Assembly (NCBI GenBank): GCA_903930585.1
Contig: CAIYZD010000474.1
Span: forward strand, 1 to 35,558
Direction of reading: 5' to 3'
Length of the DNA stretch: 35,558 bases
From: an uncultured Geobacteraceae bacterium
GTDB taxonomy: Bacteria; Desulfobacterota; Desulfuromonadia; Geobacterales; Pseudopelobacteraceae
Shown here: one piece after another, positions 24,862 to 33,106 of the stretch
Layout of the letters: every line of letters begins with the position of its first letter
Position numbering within the stretch: the stretch's first letter is position 1
The notes under the pieces: model-generated
Databases searched by the model: none
What the model saw: only the letters and a program-made list of their open reading frames with translations
Told to the model about the DNA's origin: nothing
Program-made: the position numbers and the translations under genes

Positions 24862-26115
24862 ATGAACTGGTTCTCCCACATCGGAAAGCAGGCTTCGCGG
24901 CTGTCATCACTGGAACTGTTCCGTTATATCGGACCTGGTTTCTTCGTAACGGTCGGTTTCATCGACCCAGGCAACTGGGTTACCAACGTTGCGGCCGGTT
25001 CACAATTTGGTTATTCACTGCTCTGGGTGGTAACGCTCTCTACCGCGATCCTGATTGTCGTCCAACATAACGCTGCCCACCTCGGTATCGTTACCGGCCT
25101 TTGTCTGTCCGAAGCGGCTTCCCGGTATTTCAAGCCATGGCTACGAGTTCTGATGCTTGGCAGCGCCATGATTGCCTGCATTGCCACCGCTCTGGCAGAG
25201 TTGCTGGGCGCGGCAATCGGTCTTAATATGCTGACCGGTCTGCCACTGGTAGTCGGAGCGGTTTTTTCGGCAGTTTTTTCGGCATGGATGCTCTTTTCAA
25301 AAAAGTATCAGCGGCTGGAAAAATGGATCATGGGGTTTGTCTCACTGATCGGAATGGCATTTATCTTCGAGATCTGCCTGGCAGACGTCTCGTGGATACA
25401 GACAACAGTCGGCTGGGTCAAGCCCGTTTTTCCGATCGGGTCGCTGACGGTCATCATGGGGGTTCTGGGCGCCGTTGTCATGCCGCACAATATTTTCCTG
25501 CATTCGGAGGTAATCCAGAGCCGCCAGTGGAATGCACAGGGTGATAACGTCATACAAAAACAGCTCAAGTACGAATTTCTGGACACGCTGACCGGAATGG
25601 GGATCGGATGGGCTATCAACAGCGCTATGATTATCATGGCTGCCGCCGTCTTCTATAAGAACGGGATTGTCGTAAACGAGCTGCCGCAGGTAACAAGGAC
25701 ACTTGAACCGTTATTCGGTGCAGGTTCTGCCACCATCTTCGCGCTGGGTTTGCTCTTTGCGGGTCTTTCATCGTCGGTGACCGCCGCCATGGCCGGAGGG
25801 AGCGTGTTCGCAGGCATCTTTATCGAGCCTTTTGATATCGGTGATCCCCATTCCCGTACCGGTCTGATGATTACACTCGTTGGTGCGCTGGCAGCGATTA
25901 TGCTGCTGTCCGACCCTTTTAAGGGTATCCTTTGGAGCCAGATTGCGCTGTCGCTCCAGCTTCCGTTGACGATCATTCCGTTGATTCTGCTGACTTCGTC
26001 AAAGCGGGTTATGGGAGGATATGCCAACAAGCGTTTCGGGAGGGTCGTACTCTGGATTGTCGGCCTGCTTGTTATCGGACTGAACGTCGCTTTGCTGGTT
26101 GACATGTCCCGTTAA
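24862..26115 (+). CDS. Nramp-family divalent metal transporter
   Basis: A membrane protein of 417 residues with about eleven hydrophobic segments. The metal-binding signature is complete: DPGN at 35-38 in the first helix and MPHN at 207-210 in the sixth, the residues that bind Mn2+ or Fe2+ in Nramp/MntH proteins. It probably imports divalent metal using the proton gradient. A PhnP-like hydrolase gene follows after 86 bases, and the two may be co-transcribed. Which metal it prefers cannot be told, and no iron or manganese regulator box was recognised. Confidence 0.92.
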   Translation: MNWFSHIGKQASRLSSLELFRYIGPGFFVTVGFIDPGNWVTNVAAGSQFGYSLLWVVTLSTAILIVVQHNAAHLGIVTGLCLSEAASRYFKPWLRVLMLGSAMIACIATALAELLGAAIGLNMLTGLPLVVGAVFSAVFSAWMLFSKKYQRLEKWIMGFVSLIGMAFIFEICLADVSWIQTTVGWVKPVFPIGSLTVIMGVLGAVVMPHNIFLHSEVIQSRQWNAQGDNVIQKQLKYEFLDTLTGMGIGWAINSAMIIMAAAVFYKNGIVVNELPQVTRTLEPLFGAGSATIFALGLLFAGLSSSVTAAMAGGSVFAGIFIEPFDIGDPHSRTGLMITLVGALAAIMLLSDPFKGILWSQIALSLQLPLTIIPLILLTSSKRVMGGYANKRFGRVVLWIVGLLVIGLNVALLVDMSR

Positions 26116-26201
26116 CGTGTCTCTTTTCTCTGATAAAATCTACCTTGCCTGCCTACCATGATTCTGTTATTTTCAAGCAAATTACACGAAAGTTGACCAG
26201 T

Positions 26202-26963
26202 ATGAAGATCACTATTTTGGGGTGTGGCACCTCCACCGGAGTGCCGATGGTTGGTTGCAACTGCCCGGTCTGCAGGTCGGATGATCCGCGGGACAAGCGA
26301 ACCCGTGCATCCCTTCTGATGAGCTATAACGACCACACCGTGCTGGTCGACACCTCAACCGATTTGAGAAAACAGGCGCTCCGGCAGCATATCCGGCGTA
26401 TTGATGCCGTACTTTTCAGCCATGCCCATGCTGACCATGTCAATGGTATTGATGACCTGCGCGGTTTTCATTTTATCCATCAGGAAATTATTCCCTGCTT
26501 TGCAGCACGGGCAACCCTTGATGCGCTGCAGAGCGGTTTCAGTTACATATTCAGCGAGCATGACGGTTCCGGCTACACTCCATTGCTGGCGCCGCACGAA
26601 ATCAGCTCCCCTTTGGATCTGTTCGGGCAGACGATAATTCCGATACCGTTGCAGCACGGCAGGACCATGTCGCTTGGCTACCGGATCGGAAATTTTGCCT
26701 ATTTGACCGATTGCAGCGACATCCCGGAATCGTCGATGGAGCTTCTGCGCGGGTTGGAACTTTTGGTCATAGACGGCTTGCGCTGGATGGAGCACCCGTT
26801 TCATTTCAATATTACCGGGGCCATCGCAGCTGCCCGTCAACTGGAAGTCCCTCGCACAATCCTGACCCATCTTACCCATCAGATCGCCTATTCCGAGAGC
26901 AATAAGCTGCCGGTCGGCTTTGAATTTGCGTTTGATGGCATGGAGTTTGACCTGCAGTTGTAA
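26202..26963 (+). CDS. PhnP-like metallo-beta-lactamase-fold phosphodiesterase
   Basis: A cytosolic hydrolase of 253 residues from the ATG at 26202 (MKITILGCGTSTGVP). The earlier in-frame start at 26145 is not needed and lies in the intergenic stretch. It has the metal motif SHAHADH and a Cys cluster (CNCPVC) near the N terminus that binds structural zinc in PhnP. Relatives cleave cyclic phosphodiesters such as 5-phosphoribosyl 1,2-cyclic phosphate, but no phn (C-P lyase) genes are seen here, so the substrate is open. It precedes the next gene by 21 bases. Confidence 0.9.
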   Translation: MKITILGCGTSTGVPMVGCNCPVCRSDDPRDKRTRASLLMSYNDHTVLVDTSTDLRKQALRQHIRRIDAVLFSHAHADHVNGIDDLRGFHFIHQEIIPCFAARATLDALQSGFSYIFSEHDGSGYTPLLAPHEISSPLDLFGQTIIPIPLQHGRTMSLGYRIGNFAYLTDCSDIPESSMELLRGLELLVIDGLRWMEHPFHFNITGAIAAARQLEVPRTILTHLTHQIAYSESNKLPVGFEFAFDGMEFDLQL

Positions 26964-26984
26964 CGTCGAGGAGAACATCTATAG

Positions 26985-28823
26985 ATGCATAAAGACATTC
27001 GACTCCATGGCATGATGGGCGAACAGATAGAATATTTTGTCATGGTGGCAGGTAATGACGCCTATCAGCGCTATTTTTTCAACATCGTCCAGGAAGATGA
27101 TCGTCTGCGTATTTTCTCTCCCGGCAACGAAATGATCATATCGCCCGAAGGGGTCAGCTATCAGGGGAACGGCGGCAATTTCTGCGAATATATGTTCGGG
27201 GTGGATCAGCCCACTTCCGATCTGTCAAAACCGGAAATAATCAACCGTCTGGTCATGTACGGAGCGCGACCCGATGAAGATGGTACCGTCCGTTTCAGCG
27301 ATCGGACATCGGGCTCGGAGACATATGACGTCATGTTTTTCGAGGGGAACGCGGTCTGCAACTATTTCTTTTTCGTGCACTCCAACCTGTTGTCGCACAC
27401 CTTGAAAAATCAGCAGGAAGAGCTGGTTAAACGGCTCGGTAAAACCATCAAGCGTACGACATCTGTCGATGACGAGCGTGACGAAACCCTTGTTTCCGAA
27501 CTATATCCGCTTTTGAACGACGAAACCGCGCGGTTGTTTATGGTGAAGCTGGTTAACCGCCATCATCGGGAATACCGGGACCTGTTTCGCAGTTTCTATT
27601 ACAAGAACAAAAAAATTGCCGACGAGGATTTTGCCCGGCTGGTGGCCGTTGCAGCAAACCATACCATTGATCATTATCAGCAGGAACGTATCAGAATCGA
27701 TGCCATGTACCGGAGTCCGGCCAACAAGCGCATTGTCGATGAGTACCGCAACATCCTTCTGTCGTGCAATGCGAAGGGGGAGATAAGCAACCTCGACAAT
27801 GCCCGCCTGACCCGCCTGAAAACATTGTCGGTTCGCAATAAAATTCCCGGCGCCCTGTTCCATACCCTGGATGAAATGCTGAAGAAGGGACGAAACCTCA
27901 GAAGCAGCCAGGAACATGATTATATCGCCGCAACCCGTGAAATACTTGAAGGGATCTTTTTTCGGGAGATAGAGATCGAAAGCCGTATCGACCGGGTTGA
28001 TATGCTCAAATTGATCCAGGCCAAAAAAAAGGCGATGGAACATCGGGATCATACCTTCGATCAACTGTTGCTGGATGCCGGCAAGGAGTGTGATGAAAAG
28101 ATCCGCGACGGTGCCGACCCGGTACTGCTGGACGGTTTCTCATATGTATTAACGTATCTGGATCGTTTTGACACCGTATCGAATTTGATAAGCCAGTTGG
28201 CTTTCATGGAAAACGTGCGGATCAACGAAGAGATGCTGCGAGGCTTGCTGGAGCATAAGGCCGCCTTTGACAATCTGCATGAAGACTGTTTTCATGAGCT
28301 GTTTATCCGGGAACTGTTAACGAATGCCTATCTCGGCAGCTTTGGTCGCCGCAAGGTGAAAGCACTTATGGGGGGATTGGCGGTGATCGAGGCGCAGCGC
28401 TTGACCATCGAAGATTTGCACCGTCAATTGATCGAGATCGATCAGGAGGAGCGGATTGCCATCGTGCTTCTTGAGCATGTTCGCGACCGTATCCGTAATT
28501 TCTACTCCAAATTTACTACTCAGGCTGATCAGGAAGCGTTGCGCCGGGAGGTTGTCGAGGAGTTGAAAACAAAAAAACGGATCGCAGCCGACATTCCGGA
28601 CCACCTCTTTCACGAGACTATTTTCACCATCAATAAAGAGGCCATGTACCTGCATCTGCTGTTGCCGCAGATCATTGCCGAACGTAACGTCGGCCTGCGG
28701 GAGGATTTTCTTGAAAATTCGGGTCTTGACCGGTTTTATGTTGAAGAGCTTGAACGGGAGTACTACGAGAAAAATGGTTTGAATATGGAAGAGCTGTATC
28801 AGATTCGAAAAGGTCTCAGCTGA
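26985..28823 (+). CDS. Large conserved protein of unknown function (612 aa)
   Basis: No enzymatic motif was recognised. From recall, it resembles a conserved family known mainly from Geobacter relatives (possibly TIGR04442), a match that could not be checked here. The N-terminal third (about 1-140) looks like a compact mixed domain, with IEYFVMVAGND and AVCNYFFFVHSN. The rest is charged and helical (for example RRKVKALMGGLAVIEAQRL). There is no signal peptide or membrane segment, so it is probably cytosolic. A GAGGAG ribosome site precedes the ATG. It sits 21 bases after the PhnP-like gene and about 100 bases before flgM. Confidence 0.75.
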   Translation: MHKDIRLHGMMGEQIEYFVMVAGNDAYQRYFFNIVQEDDRLRIFSPGNEMIISPEGVSYQGNGGNFCEYMFGVDQPTSDLSKPEIINRLVMYGARPDEDGTVRFSDRTSGSETYDVMFFEGNAVCNYFFFVHSNLLSHTLKNQQEELVKRLGKTIKRTTSVDDERDETLVSELYPLLNDETARLFMVKLVNRHHREYRDLFRSFYYKNKKIADEDFARLVAVAANHTIDHYQQERIRIDAMYRSPANKRIVDEYRNILLSCNAKGEISNLDNARLTRLKTLSVRNKIPGALFHTLDEMLKKGRNLRSSQEHDYIAATREILEGIFFREIEIESRIDRVDMLKLIQAKKKAMEHRDHTFDQLLLDAGKECDEKIRDGADPVLLDGFSYVLTYLDRFDTVSNLISQLAFMENVRINEEMLRGLLEHKAAFDNLHEDCFHELFIRELLTNAYLGSFGRRKVKALMGGLAVIEAQRLTIEDLHRQLIEIDQEERIAIVLLEHVRDRIRNFYSKFTTQADQEALRREVVEELKTKKRIAADIPDHLFHETIFTINKEAMYLHLLLPQIIAERNVGLREDFLENSGLDRFYVEELEREYYEKNGLNMEELYQIRKGLS

Positions 28824-28856
28824 AAAATGTCGACAAACGTCAGAATCGGCGTATTC

Positions 28857-28883
28857 TAAAGTTTATTAGCGAAACAGCCGATT
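28857..28883 (+). promoter_or_regulatory. Sigma-28 (FliA)-like promoter of flgM
   Basis: TAAAGTTT and GCCGAT stand 12 bases apart, against 11 in the enterobacterial consensus TAAAGTTT-N11-GCCGATAA. The -35 half is a perfect match; the -10 matches six of eight bases (GCCGATTG). The predicted start would give a short leader before the ATG at 28921. Confidence 0.6.
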
Positions 28884-28920
28884 GGGTTAACATGCAATGA
28901 ATTACCCGACGGGGGCAACG

Positions 28921-29193
28921 ATGAAAGTAGATGACAGAATTTCAAATTACATGTCGCTCTTACTTGGAGATTCGGCAAAGCCTGCTTCCAGAGTCAAGGA
29001 GAATGCCGGTCAACAGGTACCTGACGCCAACAGGGTCGATAGCGTATCTATTTCGCCGGTCGCTGCCCGGATGGGAGAGGATGAAGCGCATCATGCGCGC
29101 TTGATTGCCATCAGACAGCAACTGTCCGAAGGGACGTATAATATCAGCGGCAAGGATGTTGCCGAAAAGATACTGAAAGTACTCAAGAGCTAG
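28921..29193 (+). CDS. flgM: Anti-sigma-28 factor FlgM
   Basis: A 90-residue protein starting at the ATG at 28921, with GGGGGC close upstream; an earlier ATG at 28897 lacks this. FlgM proteins are short and partly unfolded. The N terminus is disordered, then comes a DSVSISPVAARM motif and the C-terminal binding region (LIAIRQQLSEGTYNISGKDVAEKILKVL) that holds FliA until the hook is complete and FlgM is exported. It lies about 20 kb from the flagellar operon, after an unrelated gene, and has its own terminator. Confidence 0.85.
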   Translation: MKVDDRISNYMSLLLGDSAKPASRVKENAGQQVPDANRVDSVSISPVAARMGEDEAHHARLIAIRQQLSEGTYNISGKDVAEKILKVLKS

Positions 29194-29196
29194 GTT

Positions 29197-29226
29197 AAAA
29201 AGCCCCGCCCGGTCGGGGCTTTTTTG
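29197..29226 (+). terminator. Intrinsic terminator of flgM
   Basis: GCCCCG, a six-base loop and CGGGGC, flanked by A-rich and T-rich arms (AAAA/TTTTTT), just after the flgM stop codon. It is a strong Rho-independent signal. Confidence 0.93.
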
Positions 29227-29299
29227 TTCATATATATGCTGTTTGCAATTTACCTATCCCGTGCGAGCAACGGTTGAATTTATTTTTGGAGCTTACATC

Positions 29300-30556
29300 G
29301 TGACTATTGCAGAAAAAGTCGTAACCATTGCACAGGAAGCCCGTCAGGCCTCATTTGAGATGGCGCGTCTTTCAACAACCACCAAAAATACCATGCTGCT
29401 GAAGATGGCCGATGCCCTCGAACATGCAACCGCACCGCTGATTGAAGAGAACCGGAAAGATCTCGACGGGGGCCGTCAGAAGGGTCTCTCACTCGCAATG
29501 CTGGACCGTTTGATGCTGGATGAAAAACGTGTCCGGGCGGTTGCCGATGCTCTCCGTGAAATAGCAGCGCTGCCTGATCCGGTTGGTGAAGTGACCAAAA
29601 TGTGGAAGCGACCCAACGACTTGATGGTTGGGAAGATGCGCATCCCACTCGGCACCATCGGCATCATCTACGAATCACGCCCCAATGTAACCGCCGATGC
29701 AGCCGCCCTCTGTCTTAAGGCCGGAAATGCCGTCATTCTGCGGGGGGGCTCGGAAGCGATCCATTCCAACGTGGCCATTGCCGGAATTCTGCAAACCGTT
29801 CTGAAGGAAATGGGCATTCCCCGTGCGGCACTGTCATTGATCCCGTTCACGGAACGCGAGGGGGTACTGGAAATGCTCAAACAGGAAGAATTTATCGACC
29901 TGATCATCCCGCGCGGCGGTGAAAGCCTGATCAGATTTGTCGTCGAAAACTCGCGCATCCCGGTGATCAAGCATTACAAGGGGGTATGCCATATCTTCGT
30001 CGATCAGTCTGCCGACTTTGACAAGGCTGAACAGATTATTATCAACAGCAAAACCCAGCGCCCCGGCGTCTGCAATGCTCTGGAGACACTCTTGATTCAC
30101 AAGGATGTGGCTGCGGAATTCATTCCGAGAATTGCCGCCACACTATCAGAGCTGGGCGTTGAATTACGCGGCGACGACCGGTTTTGCAGCTATGCGCCAA
30201 CCGCCGTTCCAGCCACAGAGGAAGACTGGTACGCCGAGTATCTGGAGTTGATCCTTGCGTGCCGGGTCGTCGATGATATTGATGCGGCCATTGATCACAT
30301 CAACCGCTACTGCTCGCTGCACACCGAATCTATTATCACCAGCGACTATGGCCGGGCACAACGTTTTATCCGTGAAGTCAACTCTTCCTGCGTGATGGTC
30401 AATGCCTCGACCCGCTTTTCCGACGGCGGCCAACTCGGCCTGGGGGCCGAGATCGGCATTTCCACAACCAAACTGCACTCTTTCGGTCCGATGGGACTTG
30501 AGGATCTGACCACCACCAAGTTTATCGTCTATGGTGACGGGCAGGTGCGGGAATAA
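29300..30556 (+). CDS. proA: Gamma-glutamyl phosphate reductase ProA (GTG start)
   Basis: The second step of proline synthesis: NADPH-dependent reduction of gamma-glutamyl phosphate to the semialdehyde. The GTG at 29300 is chosen because GGAG lies eight bases before it and it gives 418 residues, the normal length; a frame extending to 29243 adds 19 residues without a ribosome site. The catalytic Cys is in SKTQRPGVCNALE (residue 258). Other family marks are YESRPNVT and LRGGSEA. It is followed after 25 bases by the CoA-binding protein gene. No proB is in the window, and no clear promoter was found in the short gap after the flgM terminator. Confidence 0.96.
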   Translation: MTIAEKVVTIAQEARQASFEMARLSTTTKNTMLLKMADALEHATAPLIEENRKDLDGGRQKGLSLAMLDRLMLDEKRVRAVADALREIAALPDPVGEVTKMWKRPNDLMVGKMRIPLGTIGIIYESRPNVTADAAALCLKAGNAVILRGGSEAIHSNVAIAGILQTVLKEMGIPRAALSLIPFTEREGVLEMLKQEEFIDLIIPRGGESLIRFVVENSRIPVIKHYKGVCHIFVDQSADFDKAEQIIINSKTQRPGVCNALETLLIHKDVAAEFIPRIAATLSELGVELRGDDRFCSYAPTAVPATEEDWYAEYLELILACRVVDDIDAAIDHINRYCSLHTESIITSDYGRAQRFIREVNSSCVMVNASTRFSDGGQLGLGAEIGISTTKLHSFGPMGLEDLTTTKFIVYGDGQVRE

Positions 30557-30581
30557 TAAGCTTTTCGGGGAGGAGCAGGTC

Positions 30582-30989
30582 ATGACTATTATTCAGGAGC
30601 AGATGAATCAGTTCCTCGCCTCACCCGCTTTCGGGGTGGTCGGCGCTTCCGGCAATCGCCACAAGTTTGGAAATAAAGTGCTGCGCTGTTATCTACAAAA
30701 CGGTCGCACCGCCATACCGGTCAATCCCAATGAAACGGAGATCGAAGGAATTCCGTGCGCAGCAACGATCAGTGATCTGCCACCGAATGTGATGAGCATC
30801 TCCATGATCACGCCGCCGGCGGTCACCGAGAAACTCGTCCCGCTGGCTCTGGAAAAGGGGATCAGGAATATCTGGATGCAGCCGGGAGCGGAACATTCGG
30901 GTGCGGTGGCGCTCTGCCGTGAGAAAGGGATCAATGTCATCTCCGGTGGCAGTTGCCTGCTGGTTGTGCTGGGGTACCATGACCATTGA
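30582..30989 (+). CDS. CoA-binding domain protein (YccU-like)
   Basis: A single Rossmann-type CoA_binding domain of 135 residues from the ATG at 30582, with AGGAG upstream. FGVVGASGNRHKFGNKVLR near residue 14 and PVNPNE are the family marks; SISMITPPAVTEKLVPLAL and IWMQPGAEH follow the usual pattern. These small proteins resemble the first domain of succinyl-CoA synthetase alpha subunit, but their function is unclear. It is probably co-transcribed with proA. Confidence 0.88.
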   Translation: MTIIQEQMNQFLASPAFGVVGASGNRHKFGNKVLRCYLQNGRTAIPVNPNETEIEGIPCAATISDLPPNVMSISMITPPAVTEKLVPLALEKGIRNIWMQPGAEHSGAVALCREKGINVISGGSCLLVVLGYHDH

Positions 30990-31035
30990 TTCGTAATAGC
31001 ATTCGGTATATTTTACCGCTGCGACACATAAACAC

Positions 31036-31064
31036 TTGTCAGATCAACAAAAACCTGACATAGT
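31036..31064 (+). promoter_or_regulatory. Sigma-70-like promoter of typA
   Basis: TTGTCA (5 of 6) and CATAGT (4 of 6) are 17 bases apart. A small dyad (TGTCAG/CTGACA) overlaps the spacer. The predicted start is near 31071, so the hairpin at 31075-31096 would lie at the 5' end of the typA message. Confidence 0.45.
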
Positions 31065-31074
31065 GGTAAATCTT

Positions 31075-31105
31075 CGACGGGCAGCAATGCCCGTCGTTTT
31101 ATTTT
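31075..31105 (+). terminator. Hairpin with T-rich tail upstream of typA
   Basis: CGACGGGCA, a GCAA tetraloop and TGCCCGTCG, then TTTTATTTT. The shape is that of an intrinsic terminator for the proA/CoA-binding unit. It ends only about 23 bases before the typA ATG, so it could also work as an attenuator or 5' stem in the typA leader. Confidence 0.75.
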
Positions 31106-31128
31106 GAGGAATTTGAGGAGTTTTACCC

Positions 31129-32934
31129 ATGCAGGAACGAATCAGAAATATTGCCATTATTGCCCACGTCGACCACGGAAAAACCACGCTGGTAGATGCC
31201 ATGCTTAAACACGCCGGAGTGTACCGAGCTAACGAAGCTATCACCGAACGGGTCATGGACTCGAACGATCTTGAAAAAGAACGCGGCATCACCATCCTGG
31301 CCAAAAGCCTCTCGATCCACCACGGCCAGTACAAGATCAATATCGTTGACACCCCCGGCCATGCCGACTTCGGAGGCGAAGTTGAACGTGTGCTTAAAAT
31401 GGTTGATTCCGTTCTGCTGCTGGTGGACGCCCTTGATGGCCCCATGCCGCAGACCCGCTTCGTTCTGAAAAAGTCTCTCGACCTCGGTTTGAAGCCGATC
31501 GTCGTCATCAACAAGATCGACCGTCCCGGCAGCCGCTCGGATGAAGTACTCAACATGGTATTTGACCTTTTCTGCGAGCTGAATGCCTCCGACGATCAAC
31601 TTGATTTCCCGGTGGTCTATACCAGCGCTAAAATGGGCTATGCCAAGCTCGATATCAGCATTGAGTCGAACAGCATGGAACCGCTCTTTGCCGTGGTAGA
31701 GGCCAATGTGCGTCCCCCCAAGGGAGACGTGAATGCCCCGTTCCAGATGCTGATCGCCAACATCGATTACAACGACTACATCGGCCGCATGGCGACCGGT
31801 CGCATCTTCAACGGCAAGGTGAGAGCCGGTGAAACGGTGGCCATGATCAAGCAGGATGGCACTATCACAAAATCCCGCATCACCAAGCTGCTTGGCTACG
31901 AAGGGCTCAAGCAGATCGAAATTGAAGAGGCCGGAACCGGCGATATCGTCACGGTTGCCGGTTTTGAAAATGTCAGCATCGGCGAAACGCTGGCTTCCGC
32001 TGAAAATCCGATCGCCGTTCCGTACGTTTCGATTGATGAACCAACGCTGTCGATGAACTTTATCGTCAACACGTCCCCCTTTGCCGGACGTGAGGGTAAA
32101 TGGGTTACCTCGCGTAACATTCGCGAGCGCCTGACCAAAGAGCTACGAACCAATGTTTCCCTTCGGGTAACTGATACCGACAGCCCCGATACGTTCATGG
32201 TTTCCGGTCGTGGCGAACTGCATCTCTCAATTTTGATTGAAACCATGCGCCGCGAAGGTTTCGAGCTGGCGGTTTCCAAGCCCGAGGTTATTATCCGGAT
32301 CAAGGACGGCGTCAAAATGGAGCCGATGGAATATCTGGTAGTGGATGTCGCTGCCGAGTTTCAGGGAGCTATCATCGAGAAGATGGGGCCCCGCAAGGGC
32401 GAAATGGTTGCTATGGCGCCGATGGGAGAGATGGTTCGTCTTGAGTTCATCATACCGGCCCGCGGCTTGATCGGTCTGCGCGGTGAAGTCCTGACCGATA
32501 CCCGTGGCACCGCCGTTATGACCCATACATTCCACGAATATGCCCCCTACAAGGGTGATATCCCCGGCCGCAAAAACGGCGCACTCATGGCAATGGAACA
32601 TGGGGAAACCACTGCATATTCGCTGGATGCATTACAGCCGCGCGGCACCCTGTTTATCGGCGCCGGCGTTGAGGTGTACGGTGGCATGATCATCGGACAG
32701 CATTCCAAGGACAACGATCTGGACGTTAACCCGTGCAAAGGGAAAAAATTGACCAACGTGCGCGCGTCCGGTACGGATGACGCCATCAAGCTGACCCCGC
32801 CGAAGCTGATGACGCTTGAACAGGCACTGGAGTTCATCGAGGACGACGAACTGGTGGAGGTTACACCGCTTTCGATCCGCCTGCGTAAAAAAGAGCTTGA
32901 TCCGACCCGCCGCAAGCGGTCCAACAAGGCCTAG
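31129..32934 (+). CDS. typA: Ribosome-binding GTPase TypA/BipA
   Basis: A translational GTPase of the EF-G group that binds the ribosome and aids assembly, mainly under cold or stress. The 601-residue length is normal. G1 is AHVDHGKTT (12-20), G3 is DTPGHAD (74-80), G4 is NKID (128-131). The beta-barrel domain and the C-terminal domain (GEMVAMAPMGEMVRLEF, PARGLIGLRGEVLTDTRG) are complete. A GAGGAG-type ribosome site is present. It is followed by its own terminator. Confidence 0.98.
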   Translation: MQERIRNIAIIAHVDHGKTTLVDAMLKHAGVYRANEAITERVMDSNDLEKERGITILAKSLSIHHGQYKINIVDTPGHADFGGEVERVLKMVDSVLLLVDALDGPMPQTRFVLKKSLDLGLKPIVVINKIDRPGSRSDEVLNMVFDLFCELNASDDQLDFPVVYTSAKMGYAKLDISIESNSMEPLFAVVEANVRPPKGDVNAPFQMLIANIDYNDYIGRMATGRIFNGKVRAGETVAMIKQDGTITKSRITKLLGYEGLKQIEIEEAGTGDIVTVAGFENVSIGETLASAENPIAVPYVSIDEPTLSMNFIVNTSPFAGREGKWVTSRNIRERLTKELRTNVSLRVTDTDSPDTFMVSGRGELHLSILIETMRREGFELAVSKPEVIIRIKDGVKMEPMEYLVVDVAAEFQGAIIEKMGPRKGEMVAMAPMGEMVRLEFIIPARGLIGLRGEVLTDTRGTAVMTHTFHEYAPYKGDIPGRKNGALMAMEHGETTAYSLDALQPRGTLFIGAGVEVYGGMIIGQHSKDNDLDVNPCKGKKLTNVRASGTDDAIKLTPPKLMTLEQALEFIEDDELVEVTPLSIRLRKKELDPTRRKRSNKA

Positions 32935-32957
32935 GAGCATCACAAAGTGACGATAGT

Positions 32958-32990
32958 GGGCCGGGAAAATTCCCGGCCTTTTTTTTATTT
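32958..32990 (+). terminator. Intrinsic terminator of typA
   Basis: GGCCGGGAA, a two-base loop, TTCCCGGCC and a run of eight T's, about 25 bases after the typA stop codon. Confidence 0.93.
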
Positions 32991-33006
32991 TTTTGCAAAA
33001 TAACTT

Positions 33007-33025
33007 TTGATGTATATATCATCAA
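33007..33025. promoter_or_regulatory. Dyad upstream of cbiET, possible operator
   Basis: TTGATG and CATCAA flank a seven-base AT spacer (TATATAT). It lies about 80 bases upstream of cbiET, between the typA terminator and the gene. A weak -10-like TATAGT is at 33058-33063. No cobalamin riboswitch box was recognised, and the gap after the terminator (about 115 bases) is too short for one. Confidence 0.4.
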
Positions 33026-33106
33026 GATAATCAGGTGATTTTTAGCAGCCTGAATGCTATAGTCCTCCGTGATAATTCAGTCTATTGAGATGGGGCACAC
33101 GACACC

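Noticed and set aside
26355-26978. 207-codon minus-strand frame opposite the PhnP-like gene
   Set aside because: It is antisense to a clear metallo-hydrolase with complete motifs and shows no family pattern.
28884-28895. Sigma-54 promoter before flgM
   Set aside because: GG and GC are only eight bases apart, not ten; the overlapping sigma-28-like match is better.
32991-33106. Cobalamin riboswitch before cbiET
   Set aside because: The gap after the typA terminator is about 115 bases and no B12 box or matching helices were recognised.
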